A stretch of 64,000 nucleotides of DNA from Amycolatopsis thermophila (GCF_030814215.1 NZ_JAUSUT010000001.1:7192001-7256000), one strand, 5' to 3'; counted from the first letter of the stretch, positions 25,436-33,495 are shown. Translations and numbers: made by a program. The notes: a model not told the origin generated them from the sequence alone.

Positions 25436-25701
25436 GATGCCGCCCTGTCCGACTCCGTCCACAGTGGAGCAGGGATCTCCGGTGCGGGGTACTCCGCGTT
25501 CGCGGTGACCTCCTCGGGGGTGCGGGCGCCCAGCACCACCGCGCTGACCGCCGGGTGCCGGAGGGCCTCCGCCTCGAACACAACCGGCTCGGCCGGTTCG
25601 GTCGCACCGGTCTCGACGATGCCGGCCGTCAACGGGAACACGCCGCCGGCGAGCACCACCGGCCGCTCGGCTCCGTCAGGCCCCGGTCGCTGAAGTCGCA
25701 T
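25429..25701 (-). pseudogene. aldo/keto reductase remnant with large internal deletion
   Basis: A 90-residue frame that keeps a good ribosome binding site (GAGGAG five bases before ATG 25701), the first few residues (MRLQR) and then jumps to a C-terminal aldo/keto reductase piece: PVVLAGGVF, LRHPAVSAVVLGARTPEEV and EIPAPLW are characteristic of L-fucose/pyridoxal-type dehydrogenases of about 320 residues. The NADP-binding barrel core and catalytic Tyr are gone, so it cannot be active. In related clusters this gene oxidises L-fucose to its lactone, the substrate of the adjacent lactonase. Confidence 0.65.
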
Positions 25702-26407
25702 GGTTCTCCTCACCCGGGATGCCGGTACCGCTGTCGTGCACGCGGCGCAGCCAGCGCTCGGTGGTGCACACGTGCAGGAGTGCGGCGGCCTGCGCGAGCG
25801 CGGCGTCCCGCTCGCACAGCGCCTGGTAGATCGCCTCGTGTTCGGTGATGGTCTGCTCGGCGGCACCGGCCTCGACGAGACCGCGCCAGATCCGGGCCCG
25901 CAGCGTGCGGCCGGAGATGCCCTCGATCAGCGTGGTCAGCGCCTCGTTGCCGGTCGCCGCGACGATCGCGCGGTGGAACGCCGCATCATGCCGGCTCAGC
26001 ACCTCCATGTCACCGGTCGCGGCCTGCATCGCGTCGAGGTGACCGCGGATGACCTCGAGCTGCTCGTCGGTGACGCGCTGGGCGGCCAGCCCGGTGGCGA
26101 CGGGTTCGAACAGCCGCCGCACCTCGGTCAGCTCCAGGAGGGTGTTGCCCTGCATCAGCTCGACGGCGAGACCGAGACCTTCGAGCAGCACCTTGGGTTC
26201 CAGGCTGGTGACGTAGGTGCCGTCGCCCCGCCGGACGTCGAGCACCCTGGCCACGGCGAGCGCTTTCACCGCCTCGCGCATCGGGGTGCGGGAGATGCCG
26301 AGCTCCGCGGCCAGCTGCGGTTCGGGCGGGAGCTTCGCGCCCGGTGGCAGCCGGCCCGACTGGATCAGCGCACGGATGCGGGCGATGGCCTCATCGGTCA
26401 CGGACAC
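25676..26407 (-). CDS. FadR-type GntR-family transcriptional regulator
   Basis: 243 residues: winged helix (LAAELGISRTPMREAVKALA, then DVRRGDGTYVTSLEP) and a helical FCD domain (RHDAAFHRAIVAATGN, LIEGISGRTLRARIW, HEAIYQAL) whose His residues would bind a metal and a sugar-acid effector. It is a paralogue of the regulator at 15748. GTG 26407 has no ribosome binding site; TAGGCT begins 13 bases upstream, so it is probably leaderless. An ACATACGATGT palindrome sits between its -10 and -35, showing autorepression and control of the divergent genes. Its end overlaps the reductase remnant by 26 bases. Confidence 0.9.
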   Translation of the reverse strand: MSVTDEAIARIRALIQSGRLPPGAKLPPEPQLAAELGISRTPMREAVKALAVARVLDVRRGDGTYVTSLEPKVLLEGLGLAVELMQGNTLLELTEVRRLFEPVATGLAAQRVTDEQLEVIRGHLDAMQAATGDMEVLSRHDAAFHRAIVAATGNEALTTLIEGISGRTLRARIWRGLVEAGAAEQTITEHEAIYQALCERDAALAQAAALLHVCTTERWLRRVHDSGTGIPGEENHATSATGA

Positions 26408-26414
26408 CCTGCGC

Positions 26415-26444
26415 AGCCTAGGTCAAACATACGATGTCTGTAAA
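26415..26444 (-). promoter_or_regulatory. autoregulated leaderless promoter of the FadR-type regulator
   Basis: Minus-strand -35 TTTACA (26439-26444), 18-base spacer and -10 TAGGCT (26415-26420), followed after 7 bases by the GTG start. Inside the spacer lies the palindrome ACAT-ACG-ATGT (26427-26437). A dimer bound there would block RNA polymerase. Confidence 0.6.
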
Positions 26445-26502
26445 TCAAACACGAGATCCACGACCACCGACCTGGACAGACAGCCCACCGTCGCCTACAA
26501 AT

Positions 26503-26513
26503 ACATATGCTGT
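26503..26513. promoter_or_regulatory. second FadR-type operator (ACATATGCTGT)
   Basis: Shares 9 of 11 bases with ACATACGATGT 76 bases away and lies on the side of the rightward genes (dehydratase remnant and SDR). Two sites in one divergent intergenic region fit repression of both transcription directions. Confidence 0.5.
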
Positions 26514-26538
26514 TTGGCACCGCCGGAAGGATCTTCCC

Positions 26539-26661
26539 TTGCCCGAACTGATCACCGCGGTCGGCGCGGTCGATGTCCGCTTCCCCACCTCGAACGACTA
26601 CCCGGCCCGCACCACCACGCCCGGCCGGCTCGGCTGCACCGACACGGAGGCGGTGGCGTGA
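26539..26661 (+). pseudogene. L-fuconate dehydratase remnant
   Basis: A 40-residue frame beginning LPELITAVGAVDVRFPTS, which matches the start of enolase-superfamily L-fuconate dehydratases (normally about 430 residues, with DVRFPTS then a GSDAMNPDPDYSAAY segment). Here FPTS is followed directly by NDYPA and unrelated residues, then a stop overlapping the next start (TGATG). Nearly the whole enzyme, including the metal-binding barrel, is missing. Start is TTG 26539 with GGAAGG upstream. Confidence 0.5.
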
Positions 26662-27404
26662 TGGGCGAGTTCGGCGGTCTGCGCGCGCTGGTGACCGGCG
26701 GCGCTTCCGGGATCGGCCTGGCGACGGCGCTGGTGCTCGCCGAGCGCGGCGCGCGGGTGGCCTGCCTCGACGTGAACCCCGCCGTGGACGGTCCGCTGAC
26801 CGGTTTCCGGGCGGATGTCGCCGACGACGCCTCGGTCCGGGAGGCGGTCGAGGCCGCGGCCGCGGAGCTGGGTGGTCTCGATGTCCTGGTCAACAACGCG
26901 GGTATCGGTGCTCAGGGCACGGTCGAGGACAACCCGGACGACGAGTGGCGCCGCGTGTTCGAGGTCAACGTGTTCGGCGTGGTGCGCGTGACGCGCGCGG
27001 CGCTGCCGCACCTGAGGCGTTCGGCGCACGGGGCCATCGTGAACACCTGCTCGATCGCCGCGACCGCCGGGCTGCCGCAGCGGGCGCTGTACTCGTCGTC
27101 GAAGGGCGCGGTGGCGGCACTGACCCGCGCGATGGCCGCGGACCTGATCGAGGACGGCATCCGGGTCAACTGCGTGCACCCGGGCACCGCGGACACGCCG
27201 TGGATCGGGCGGCTGCTGGACAAGGCCGACGACCCGGTCGCCGAACGCGCCGCGCTGGAGGCCCGTCAGCCGATGGGGCGCCTGGTGTCGGCCGACGAGG
27301 TCGCCACCGCGATCGCCTACCTCGCCAGCCCGCACTCCGGCGCCACCACCGGCGCGGAACTCGCCGTCGACGGGGGGATGCAGGGGCTGCGCCTGCGCCG
27401 CTGA
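26661..27404 (+). CDS. SDR-family dehydrogenase, probably sugar-acid specific
   Basis: 247 residues, classical SDR: TGGASGIGLATALVLAERGA cofactor loop, Asp in CLDVNP selecting NAD, NNAGIG, Ser in NTCSIAAT, catalytic YSSSKGAVAAL, and a C-terminal DGGMQG. In L-fucose pathways an SDR of this kind oxidises 2-keto-3-deoxy-L-fuconate; the setting beside fuconolactonase and a fuconate dehydratase remnant favours that role but SDR specificity cannot be read directly. ATG 26661 overlaps the remnant's stop; GGAGG lies at 26646-26650. Likely controlled by the adjacent FadR-type regulator. Confidence 0.87.
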   Translation: MGEFGGLRALVTGGASGIGLATALVLAERGARVACLDVNPAVDGPLTGFRADVADDASVREAVEAAAAELGGLDVLVNNAGIGAQGTVEDNPDDEWRRVFEVNVFGVVRVTRAALPHLRRSAHGAIVNTCSIAATAGLPQRALYSSSKGAVAALTRAMAADLIEDGIRVNCVHPGTADTPWIGRLLDKADDPVAERAALEARQPMGRLVSADEVATAIAYLASPHSGATTGAELAVDGGMQGLRLRR

Positions 27405-27542
27405 ACCGCGCTCGGCGCCTCCCAGGAGCGGCACTGTCGAACGGCGCGCGCCGAACTCACCGTGGCCGTCCGCCGCGTGCCCGACGGCCACGCGTCCGGA
27501 AGTGCCTAGCAGCAGCGGCACCTCCGCGGCGTGGGTCGGGCC

Positions 27543-27809
27543 AGGTGCCCGCGGCGTGGCTGGACCAGCGCGGGCTGGTGTCGGACAACGTGTACCGGTT
27601 GCTGCGCAACACATCGTCAACGGTGAACTGATGCCCGGGCAGCGGCTGGTGGAGTACGCCGCACGGCAGGCGGCCACGCGGATGGCGCCGCGCGCGGTGC
27701 GGAAGCCGACACGGCCTTCCACGACGAGGTCCGCGCGGCCACGGGGAACCCGGCGCCGATCCGGTTCTGGCGCACGGCGCACGACGCCCGCGGCTCCGAG
27801 TCCGGCTGA
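27543..27809 (+). pseudogene. GntR/FCD regulator remnant
   Basis: Pieces of a FadR-type regulator in two or more frames: QVPAAWLDQRGLVSDNVYRLLRN, a frame change, then HIVNGELMPGQRLVEYAARQ (helix-turn-helix start), and after a deletion ADTAFHDEVRAATGNPAPIRFWRTAHD from the FCD domain, ending in TGA at 27807. The recognition helix and most of the effector domain are lost. It is distinct from the intact regulator at 25.7-26.4 kb, so a third regulator of this type once stood here. Confidence 0.6.
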
Positions 27810-27851
27810 CGGTGCTCGCCGGTGCCCCCCGGTGAGGAGCCGCGACTGTCC

Positions 27852-29063
27852 TCAGGCCGCGGGCGGATCCCAGGTGAGCAGCATCCGCTCCGGGCCGCGG
27901 GTCGACAGGCCTTCCTTCCACGCGACACCCGCGTCGCCGTCGGCGAGGCGCAGGTTCGGCAGCCGGCGCAGGAGCGTGCCGAGCGAGACCTGCAGTTCCA
28001 TGCGCGCCAGCGGGGCGCCCAGGCAGTGGTGCACGCCGTGCCCGAAGCCGATGTGCGAGGTGTCCTGGCGGCGCAGGTCCAGCCGGTCGGCGTCGGGGAA
28101 CACCGACTCGTCCCGGTTGGCCGACGCGAGCACCGGCATGACCGCCTCCCCGGCCCGCACGAGCACCCCGCCCAGCTCGATGTCCTCGGTGGCGTAGCGG
28201 GCGATGCCGGCGCCGAGCCCGAGCGGCACGTACCGCATCAGCTCCTCGACCGCCTTCGGCACCAGGCTCAGGTCCTCCCGCAGCACGGCCAGCTGGCCGG
28301 GGTGCGTCAGCAGCGTGTAGACGAAGTTCGGGATCTGTGACGCGGTGGTCTCGTGCCCGGCGACGAGCAGCGCCATCGCGAGCATGATCAGTTCCTCTTC
28401 GGACAGACGATCCTCGTTGTCCCGCGCGGCGACCAGGCCGCTGAGGAGGTCGTCCCGCGGGGTCCGCCGCCGCTGCGCGATCAGGCCCTCCAGGTAGGAC
28501 CGCATCTTCAGCGTGCAGTCCCGCACCTCGTCCGGCGTGAACTTCGTGGTGGACAGGAACGCGTCCGACCAGTACCGGAAGTCGACGCGGTCCTCGTACG
28601 GGACGCCGAGCAGCTCGCAGATCACGGTGACCGGCACCGGCAGCGCGAACGCCTCGACCAGGTCCGACGGCGGCCCCTGCGCGATCATCGCGTCGACCAG
28701 CTCGTCGGCGATCTGCCGCACCCGCGGCCGCAGCTCCTCGATCCGCCGCACGGTGAACGCCTTGGTGACCAGCCGGCGCAGGCGGCTGTGGTCCGGCGGG
28801 TCCATGCTCAGGATGCTGCCGGGCTGCGACGGTGTGGGGCGCATCCGCGGTTCGTCGTGCTCCAGGCTCGCGGCGCGGCTGAAGCGCGGGTCGCTCAGGA
28901 CCACCTTGACGTCCTCGTACCGGGTGGCCAGCCAGCCGGGTTCGCCGTAGGGCAACCGGACCCGGATCAGGGGCTCGTTCGCGCGCAGGTCCGCGAACAT
29001 CGGCTCCATGTCCAGCCGTTCCGGCCGGCTGAACGGGTAGCTCCGGAGTTCCGCGGTGGTCAT
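27852..29063 (-). CDS. cytochrome P450
   Basis: 403 residues, typical of soluble bacterial P450s. I-helix AGHETTAS near residue 240, K-helix EELMRY, and the haem loop FGHGVHHCLGAPLAR with the axial Cys near residue 350. It belongs to the broad CYP105/107-like group; it needs a ferredoxin and reductase, which are not encoded nearby. ATG 29063 has a good AGGAG site. The upstream region carries a 6-7-6 palindrome, suggesting local control. The LLM oxidoreductase upstream is on the same strand 213 bases away, so could be functionally linked. Confidence 0.93.
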   Translation of the reverse strand: MTTAELRSYPFSRPERLDMEPMFADLRANEPLIRVRLPYGEPGWLATRYEDVKVVLSDPRFSRAASLEHDEPRMRPTPSQPGSILSMDPPDHSRLRRLVTKAFTVRRIEELRPRVRQIADELVDAMIAQGPPSDLVEAFALPVPVTVICELLGVPYEDRVDFRYWSDAFLSTTKFTPDEVRDCTLKMRSYLEGLIAQRRRTPRDDLLSGLVAARDNEDRLSEEELIMLAMALLVAGHETTASQIPNFVYTLLTHPGQLAVLREDLSLVPKAVEELMRYVPLGLGAGIARYATEDIELGGVLVRAGEAVMPVLASANRDESVFPDADRLDLRRQDTSHIGFGHGVHHCLGAPLARMELQVSLGTLLRRLPNLRLADGDAGVAWKEGLSTRGPERMLLTWDPPAA

Positions 29064-29110
29064 CACCAGCTCCTCGCTACGTGAACTTTCGCCCGATTCG
29101 TTCCGGCAAG

Positions 29111-29129
29111 TGGTGTCCTTCCAACACCA
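29111..29129. promoter_or_regulatory. palindrome upstream of the P450 (TGGTGT-N7-ACACCA)
   Basis: Perfect six-base arms around seven bases, about 50 bases before the P450 start, in a 212-base gap with no gene. Looks like a dimeric regulator site; the regulator is not identifiable. Confidence 0.4.
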
Positions 29130-29275
29130 TTGGACTGATCCGATGCCGGTCCCGCAAGTCTCCGTTCGACGTAGCCGCCGGTCACGCTCCGCGCTGGAGG
29201 CCGCGTTGCCGGAGCCGATCGCGGCGCGAGCTCGCCCAGATCGCGGTGTCCGCTGGTGGCCAACGCGCCGCCGCG

Positions 29276-30322
29276 TCAGGGCCGGCTGCTGATCTCCCGG
29301 ACGAGGTCGATCGCCTGGGCGAGGGTGCCCAGGCGGGCGTCGAGGGTGTCCCCGGCGGGGTACAGGCGCACCGTGTCCACCCCGGCGTCCCGCCAGACCT
29401 GCAAACGCTTGCGCACCATGTCCTCGGTGCCGATGAGCGTCGTGGCGAGGACCATCTCGTCGGTCACCAGCGCCGCGGCCCCGTCGCGGTCGCCCGCCTG
29501 CCACCGCTGCCGCACCTCGGCCGCGACCTCCGCCCAGCCCTGCCTGCTGTAGGCCCGGTTGTAGAAGTTCGTCGACGCCGAGCCCATCCCGCCGAGGCTG
29601 AACGCCAGCTCCTTCTTCCGGCCCGCGACCATCGCCCGCAACGCGTCCTCGTCCGGCGCGAACGCGACCTCCGCGCCCTGGCACACGTCCAGGTCCGCCC
29701 GCGACCGCCCGGCGCGGGCCAACCCCTCATCCAGATGCGAGAAGTACGCCTCCGCGGCACCTTCCGGCACGAAACTGGTGCCGAGCCAGCCGTCGGCGAT
29801 TTCACCGGTCAGGCGCAGCATCGCCGGCGACAGGGTGGCCAGGTAGACCGGGATCGGGTGCTCGGCGCGCATCGACAGCCGCATCGGCACCGCGTCGCCG
29901 CCCGGCAACGGGATCCGGAACTCGTTGCCGGCGTAGGAGATCTTGCCGCCCTCGATCACGCGCCGCACGATCTCCACGGTCTCCCGCACGCGCGCCAGCG
30001 GCCGCGCGAACGGCACCCCGTGCAGCCCCTCGATCACCTGCGGCCCCGACGCGCCCAGCCCCAGCAGGAACCGCCCACCGGACAGATTGGACAGTGTGAT
30101 CGCCGTCTGCGCCACCGCGACCGGCGTGCGCGTGCCGACCTGCATGATCCCCGACCCGAGCAGCATCCGCTCGGTGCGCGCCGCGAAGTAGCCCAGCGCG
30201 GACGGGGCGTCAGACCCCCACGCCTCGGCGACCCAGCACACGTCGAGGCCGAGTCTGTCCGCCTCCACCACGAAGTCCACCGCCCCGGGCGAGGACCCTT
30301 CGACCGTCGTCGCGGTGCGCAT
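29276..30322 (-). CDS. LLM-class F420/flavin-dependent oxidoreductase
   Basis: 348 residues with the luciferase-like barrel: VCWVAEAWGSDAPSALGYFAART near the N-terminus, GSGIMQVGTRTPVAVAQTA, FLLGLGASGPQVIEGLHG, and VYLATLSPAMLRLTGEIADGWLGT. These are marks of the F420-dependent subgroup (methylene-H4MPT reductase/mer-like) in Actinobacteria. It likely carries out hydride transfer to or from an organic substrate. ATG 30322 lies in an ATGA overlap with the SRPBCC gene stop, so the two form an operon. Confidence 0.88.
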   Translation of the reverse strand: MRTATTVEGSSPGAVDFVVEADRLGLDVCWVAEAWGSDAPSALGYFAARTERMLLGSGIMQVGTRTPVAVAQTAITLSNLSGGRFLLGLGASGPQVIEGLHGVPFARPLARVRETVEIVRRVIEGGKISYAGNEFRIPLPGGDAVPMRLSMRAEHPIPVYLATLSPAMLRLTGEIADGWLGTSFVPEGAAEAYFSHLDEGLARAGRSRADLDVCQGAEVAFAPDEDALRAMVAGRKKELAFSLGGMGSASTNFYNRAYSRQGWAEVAAEVRQRWQAGDRDGAAALVTDEMVLATTLIGTEDMVRKRLQVWRDAGVDTVRLYPAGDTLDARLGTLAQAIDLVREISSRP

Positions 30323-30828
30323 CAGGCTTCCGCGCGCTTGCGGATGCATTCGAGCGTCGCCGTCATGCCGCGTTCCAGCTCGCGCAGCCGGACGAACACG
30401 ATCTTCTGCTCCTTGTCCGGCATCCGGTCGATCGCGTACGACAGGCCGGACCGTCCCGGCCCCATCTGCATCCACTGCGCCAGCTCGGTGCCGCCGTCCC
30501 GGGGCGTCAGCCGGAACCGCCAGACCGAGCTGGGGTGGTCCGGGTCCTCGACCGCCCACGCGAACACCCGGCCCGGTTCGCACTCGACGACGTGCGAGGT
30601 CGTCGACCACTCGCCCATCGCCTCGTGCCGGTTGTGCCCGACGAACCGCGCACCCACCACGGGCCCGGACGAGCCCTCGGCCCACTCGACGGACTGCAGC
30701 TCGTCGCTGAGCTCGGGCATCAGGCCGATGTCGGAGACCAGCGCCCACACCCGCTCGGGCGGGGCGTCGATCCACGTCCGCACCTCGACAGTGGGTGTGT
30801 CCGCGTAACGCGCGCCGGTCCACTCCAT
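30322..30828 (-). CDS. SRPBCC-family (polyketide cyclase/START-like) protein
   Basis: 168 residues with the helix-grip fold pattern: DAPPERVWALVSDIGLMPEL near residue 18, GARFVGHN, and a long C-terminal helix with GMTATLECIRKRAE. Members bind hydrophobic ligands and act as cyclases, hydratases or carriers. It is translationally coupled to the F420-type oxidoreductase, so both probably act on one hydrophobic substrate. A consensus -35 TTGACA on the minus strand at 30860-30865 marks the likely promoter. Confidence 0.82.
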   Translation of the reverse strand: MEWTGARYADTPTVEVRTWIDAPPERVWALVSDIGLMPELSDELQSVEWAEGSSGPVVGARFVGHNRHEAMGEWSTTSHVVECEPGRVFAWAVEDPDHPSSVWRFRLTPRDGGTELAQWMQMGPGRSGLSYAIDRMPDKEQKIVFVRLRELERGMTATLECIRKRAEA

Positions 30829-31040
30829 GACCAGAAGAGTTGCGTAATGAGACTGTCCCTGTCAAGGCGCTCGTCACGTCATCCCCGTGCCGCCGCCGCG
30901 CAGGGCCTGCACCTCGTACCCGGCGCCCGCCCGGCGGCATCGGACGGCGCCGGACGTGATGTCGGCTTTCGCCCCGACGTCGACGCCCTTGGTGGGCTCC
31001 CGGGGCCGGCCGGGCCGGCTGATCGACGCGGACGACGGCC

Positions 31041-31260
31041 ACCACCGGCGACCGCGCGGATCCGCGGCTGGGATTGTGGGCCGAGCACCTGGGCCGCCCG
31101 GAGTCCGAAGTGGACCACGACCCGGCGGATGTGGTGGACGGCCTGCGGCGGCCGAACGCGCACGTTGAGGCGGAGCGGGAACGGCGCGGGGAGCGGCGCA
31201 CCAACCGGCTCGTGCTGCTGCCCGGGGTGTCCCGCCCCACGGAACGCCCTTGCGGGGCCC
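31041..31260 (+). pseudogene. C-terminal remnant resembling a phospholipase D-family protein
   Basis: A rightward frame reading DPRLGLWAEHLGRPESEV, HDPADVVDGLR and TNRLVLLPGVSRPTERP resembles the last ~70 residues of actinobacterial phospholipase D-like proteins, where LWAEHLG follows the second catalytic HKD domain. No HKD motif or start codon is present upstream, so only a tail remains. Identification rests on remembered family ends and is tentative. The rest of 30829-31440 holds no other gene. Confidence 0.35.
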
Positions 31261-31444
31261 ACTGGTGGACGGCCGAGCCTGGCCCGCGGAGCCGCCGCGA
31301 GCTGGGCCGGACACCACAGCGGCGGATGGCCTGGGCCGTGCCCGGGCCCGGGCGCCACTGCCCGACGAAAATCGGACCGTCCCGGCGCAGGCCACCGGCC
31401 CGGCTCACACCCCTGCGCGACCGACCGGCCCAGCAAGCGCCTCC

Positions 31445-31661
31445 GCCACACGCAACGAAACCGGACCGCCGGCACACCATCGGACAACCGCACCCCCCAG
31501 GGCAGGAAGCCGGCCCCAGGCCCACACCCCGAGAGAAACCGGACCAGCCGGCGCACTACCGGACAGCGTGCAACCCCCGCCACAGGGAAGTCGGCCCCCA
31601 GGCAACTCCCCCAGTCACCCCGAGAGAAACCGGGCCGGCCGGCTCACCACCGGCCGGCCCG
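31445..31661. repeat. imperfect tandem repeat, period about 80-90 bases
   Basis: GAAACCGG followed by a CCGGC-CAC core occurs at 31457, 31535 and 31626, and the longer block CAGG-AAG-CGGCCC-CAGGC ahead of CCCCGAGAGAAACCGG is repeated before the second and third copies. Spacings are 78 and 91 bases. The array is C/A-rich on the plus strand, unlike neighbouring genes, and the last copy contains the terminator hairpin of the DUF4232 gene, so the repeats may be duplicated terminator regions. Confidence 0.55.
31631..31661 (-). terminator. intrinsic terminator of the DUF4232 gene
   Basis: A perfect 12-base stem (CGGGCCGGCCGG with its complement) around a 7-base loop, 14 bases after the stop of the minus-strand secreted protein. 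On that strand it is followed by GTTTCTCTC, a pyrimidine tract suitable for termination. Confidence 0.75.
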
Positions 31662-31674
31662 CGAAAATCCCTGC

Positions 31675-32193
31675 TCAGGCCGCCGGCCCGGCGGGCGCCT
31701 CCCCTGGCGTCGCCGGTCCGACGTGGATCTCGTGGCTCTCCGGCGTCGTGTCGACCGGGCCCAGCGTCCACGGCACGGTCATCACCGGGCCGTCCGGGTG
31801 GCCGGGCGTGTCGACCGTGACGGCCAGTGGCGTCTGCTGCTGGTCGGGCGAGACGGTGGTCCACGTCAGCTGCACGTGGGCCGACGAGCCGTTGCGCAGG
31901 TACAGCATCGGCGCGTCCGCGGGCGCGTCGTTGGCCACCAGCACGTCGTGCGCGCCCACGAGCCCCACCGGCACGGCCCCGGTCAGGTAGCAGGCCTCCC
32001 CCGGCTTCGCGGTGAACTGCAGGTACCCGCCGCGCGTGCCCGCGCCCGAGCCGCCGTAGACCAGGGTCGTGTCGACCTGCGTGGCCGTGCACCCCAGATC
32101 GGTCGGCTCCGCCTGTGCGGTGCCGGCGGCCACGGTCCCCAGCCCGGCCGCGGCAGCGATCACGACCCCCGTGCGGCGCAGAATCCCAGACAT
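31675..32193 (-). CDS. secreted DUF4232 protein
   Basis: 172 residues: signal peptide (basic MSGILRR, hydrophobic core, AQA cleavage near residue 30) and a DUF4232 domain with paired cysteines (DLGCTATQV and GEACYLTGAVPVGLV), which form a small extracytoplasmic beta-domain of unknown function. ATG 32193 is chosen over an upstream start because of the GGGGAG site five bases before it and because it gives a normal signal peptide. Single-gene unit ending at a strong terminator. Confidence 0.82.
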   Translation of the reverse strand: MSGILRRTGVVIAAAAGLGTVAAGTAQAEPTDLGCTATQVDTTLVYGGSGAGTRGGYLQFTAKPGEACYLTGAVPVGLVGAHDVLVANDAPADAPMLYLRNGSSAHVQLTWTTVSPDQQQTPLAVTVDTPGHPDGPVMTVPWTLGPVDTTPESHEIHVGPATPGEAPAGPAA

Positions 32194-32238
32194 CGGTCTC
32201 CCCTTTCCGAGTGAGGCATTCACCTCGTTGACCCTCAC

Positions 32239-32454
32239 CCGGAAAGACGTTCACCGTCGCCTCGGGATGCGCCCGCGTGGGATCAGTCGCACCGAAGCAA
32301 CCCGGCGCCCGCCCGGACGTCACACGGAACGCTCGACCACAGCGGGCTCTCCACCACCAGCGGCACGAACATCACCACGCTCGCGACCATGCCCAGCCCG
32401 GCATAACCGGGTGCGCATTGGCGGATCACCGTCACCGTGGCCGTCGCCGGGTTC
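32239..32454. other. intergenic stretch between DUF4232 and the pore-like gene
   Basis: No gene is supported. A minus-strand frame here encodes a hydrophobic run (GMVASVVMFVPLVVESPLW) but has no start signal and no family resemblance. Confidence 0.4.
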
Positions 32455-32479
32455 CTCAGCCTCCGCACAGCGTTCAGCG
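32455..32479. promoter_or_regulatory. direct-repeat operator, copy C (CTCAGCC-TCCG-CACAGCG, plus TTCAGCG)
   Basis: Two heptamers at an 11-base period with the same TCCG spacer as copy A, followed directly by a third heptamer TTCAGCG. It lies 34-58 bases before the ATG of the pore-like membrane protein. The likeness to copies at 6420 and 12801 suggests a common response regulator. Confidence 0.5.
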
Positions 32480-32512
32480 GACAGGGTGCAGGGGCGAGGA
32501 GAGGAGGACGAG

Positions 32513-33310
32513 ATGACGCCCGAACCCGGGACGCGGGGACAGCCGGAGCACGTGGACCGGCTGCGAGCCGTGCGCGCCGAGCTGCTCGAGCTGGAAGAGC
32601 TGCTGTGCCATGGCGGCCATCCCTTCTCGCAGACGGTTTCCGACAACGCCAAGCGGCTGCCGGCCTGGCTGCGGGCGACGCGCGGTGAGCAGCGCTGGGC
32701 GGTCACGCTGGCGATCGCGCTCGCGGTGACCCTGCAGCTGGTGCTGCCGGACCGGCTCGCGTTCCGCCCGCACTGGCTGCTGCCGGCGCTGGAGATCGCG
32801 CTGGTCGCCGCGCTCATCGGGCTGAACCCGGTGCGGATCTCCCGCGACCACCCGTGGCTGCGGCCGCTGTCCACCGCGCTGATCGCGGTGATCAGCCTGG
32901 CCAACGGCTGGTCCGCGGCGCTGCTGGTGGTGGACCTGCTCGCGGCCCGTGCCGGCGAGGAGCCCGGGCCGCTGCTCGGCAGTGGCGGCGCGATCTGGCT
33001 CACGAACGTGATCGGGTTCGCCCTGTGGTACTGGGAATGGGACCGCGGCGGACCGGTCGCCCGCGCGCGAGGCGAGCGGCCGAAGCCGGACTTCCGGTTC
33101 CCCCAGATGGAGGACCCGCAGGCGTACCCGGACTGGGAACCGCACTTCCTCGACTACTTCTACCTGTCCTTCACCAATGCGACCGCGTTCAGCCCCACGG
33201 ACGTCATGCCGATGTCCCGCTGGGCGAAGATGCTGATGCTGAGCCAGTCCGCGATCTCGCTCATCACCGTGGTGGTGGTCATCTCGCGGGCGGTCAGCCT
33301 GTTCCGGTGA
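32513..33310 (+). CDS. membrane protein with a C-terminal channel-pore-like segment
   Basis: 265 residues. A charged N-terminus (about 1-60) precedes about five membrane helices. Near the end, the sequence FYLSFTNATAFSPTDVMPMS resembles the pore helix and filter region of two-helix ion channels, and is followed by a last helix (LSQSAISLITVVVVISRAV). The family is an uncharacterised actinobacterial membrane group (DUF1345-like). GAGGAGG at 32501-32507 precedes ATG 32513. The TCAGCG direct repeat just upstream suggests control by the envelope two-component system. Confidence 0.7.
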   Translation: MTPEPGTRGQPEHVDRLRAVRAELLELEELLCHGGHPFSQTVSDNAKRLPAWLRATRGEQRWAVTLAIALAVTLQLVLPDRLAFRPHWLLPALEIALVAALIGLNPVRISRDHPWLRPLSTALIAVISLANGWSAALLVVDLLAARAGEEPGPLLGSGGAIWLTNVIGFALWYWEWDRGGPVARARGERPKPDFRFPQMEDPQAYPDWEPHFLDYFYLSFTNATAFSPTDVMPMSRWAKMLMLSQSAISLITVVVVISRAVSLFR

Positions 33311-33495
33311 CCGGGATCAGGCCGGCACGATCGCGCACACGATGCCGCGTGCCCATCAAGCATGACCTTCGGGAGTCCCGGTGACGTCTTGAACGCGATT
33401 TCGTCGTACCGGGCCGCGCACACCGGGTGGTCGGCGAGGGGCTCCGCCGACTTTCCGGTACGCGGACCGGCGTGGTGGGCGTTAGCGTGGACGAC

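Noticed and set aside
24588-25607. A frame joining the molybdopterin oxidoreductase to a 340-residue N-terminal extension on the minus strand
   Set aside because: The extension is an out-of-frame shadow of the amidohydrolase gene, which has full family motifs.
32283-32468. Minus-strand 61-residue frame with a hydrophobic stretch
   Set aside because: No start signal or homology could be seen; it is kept only as a remark in the intergenic entry.
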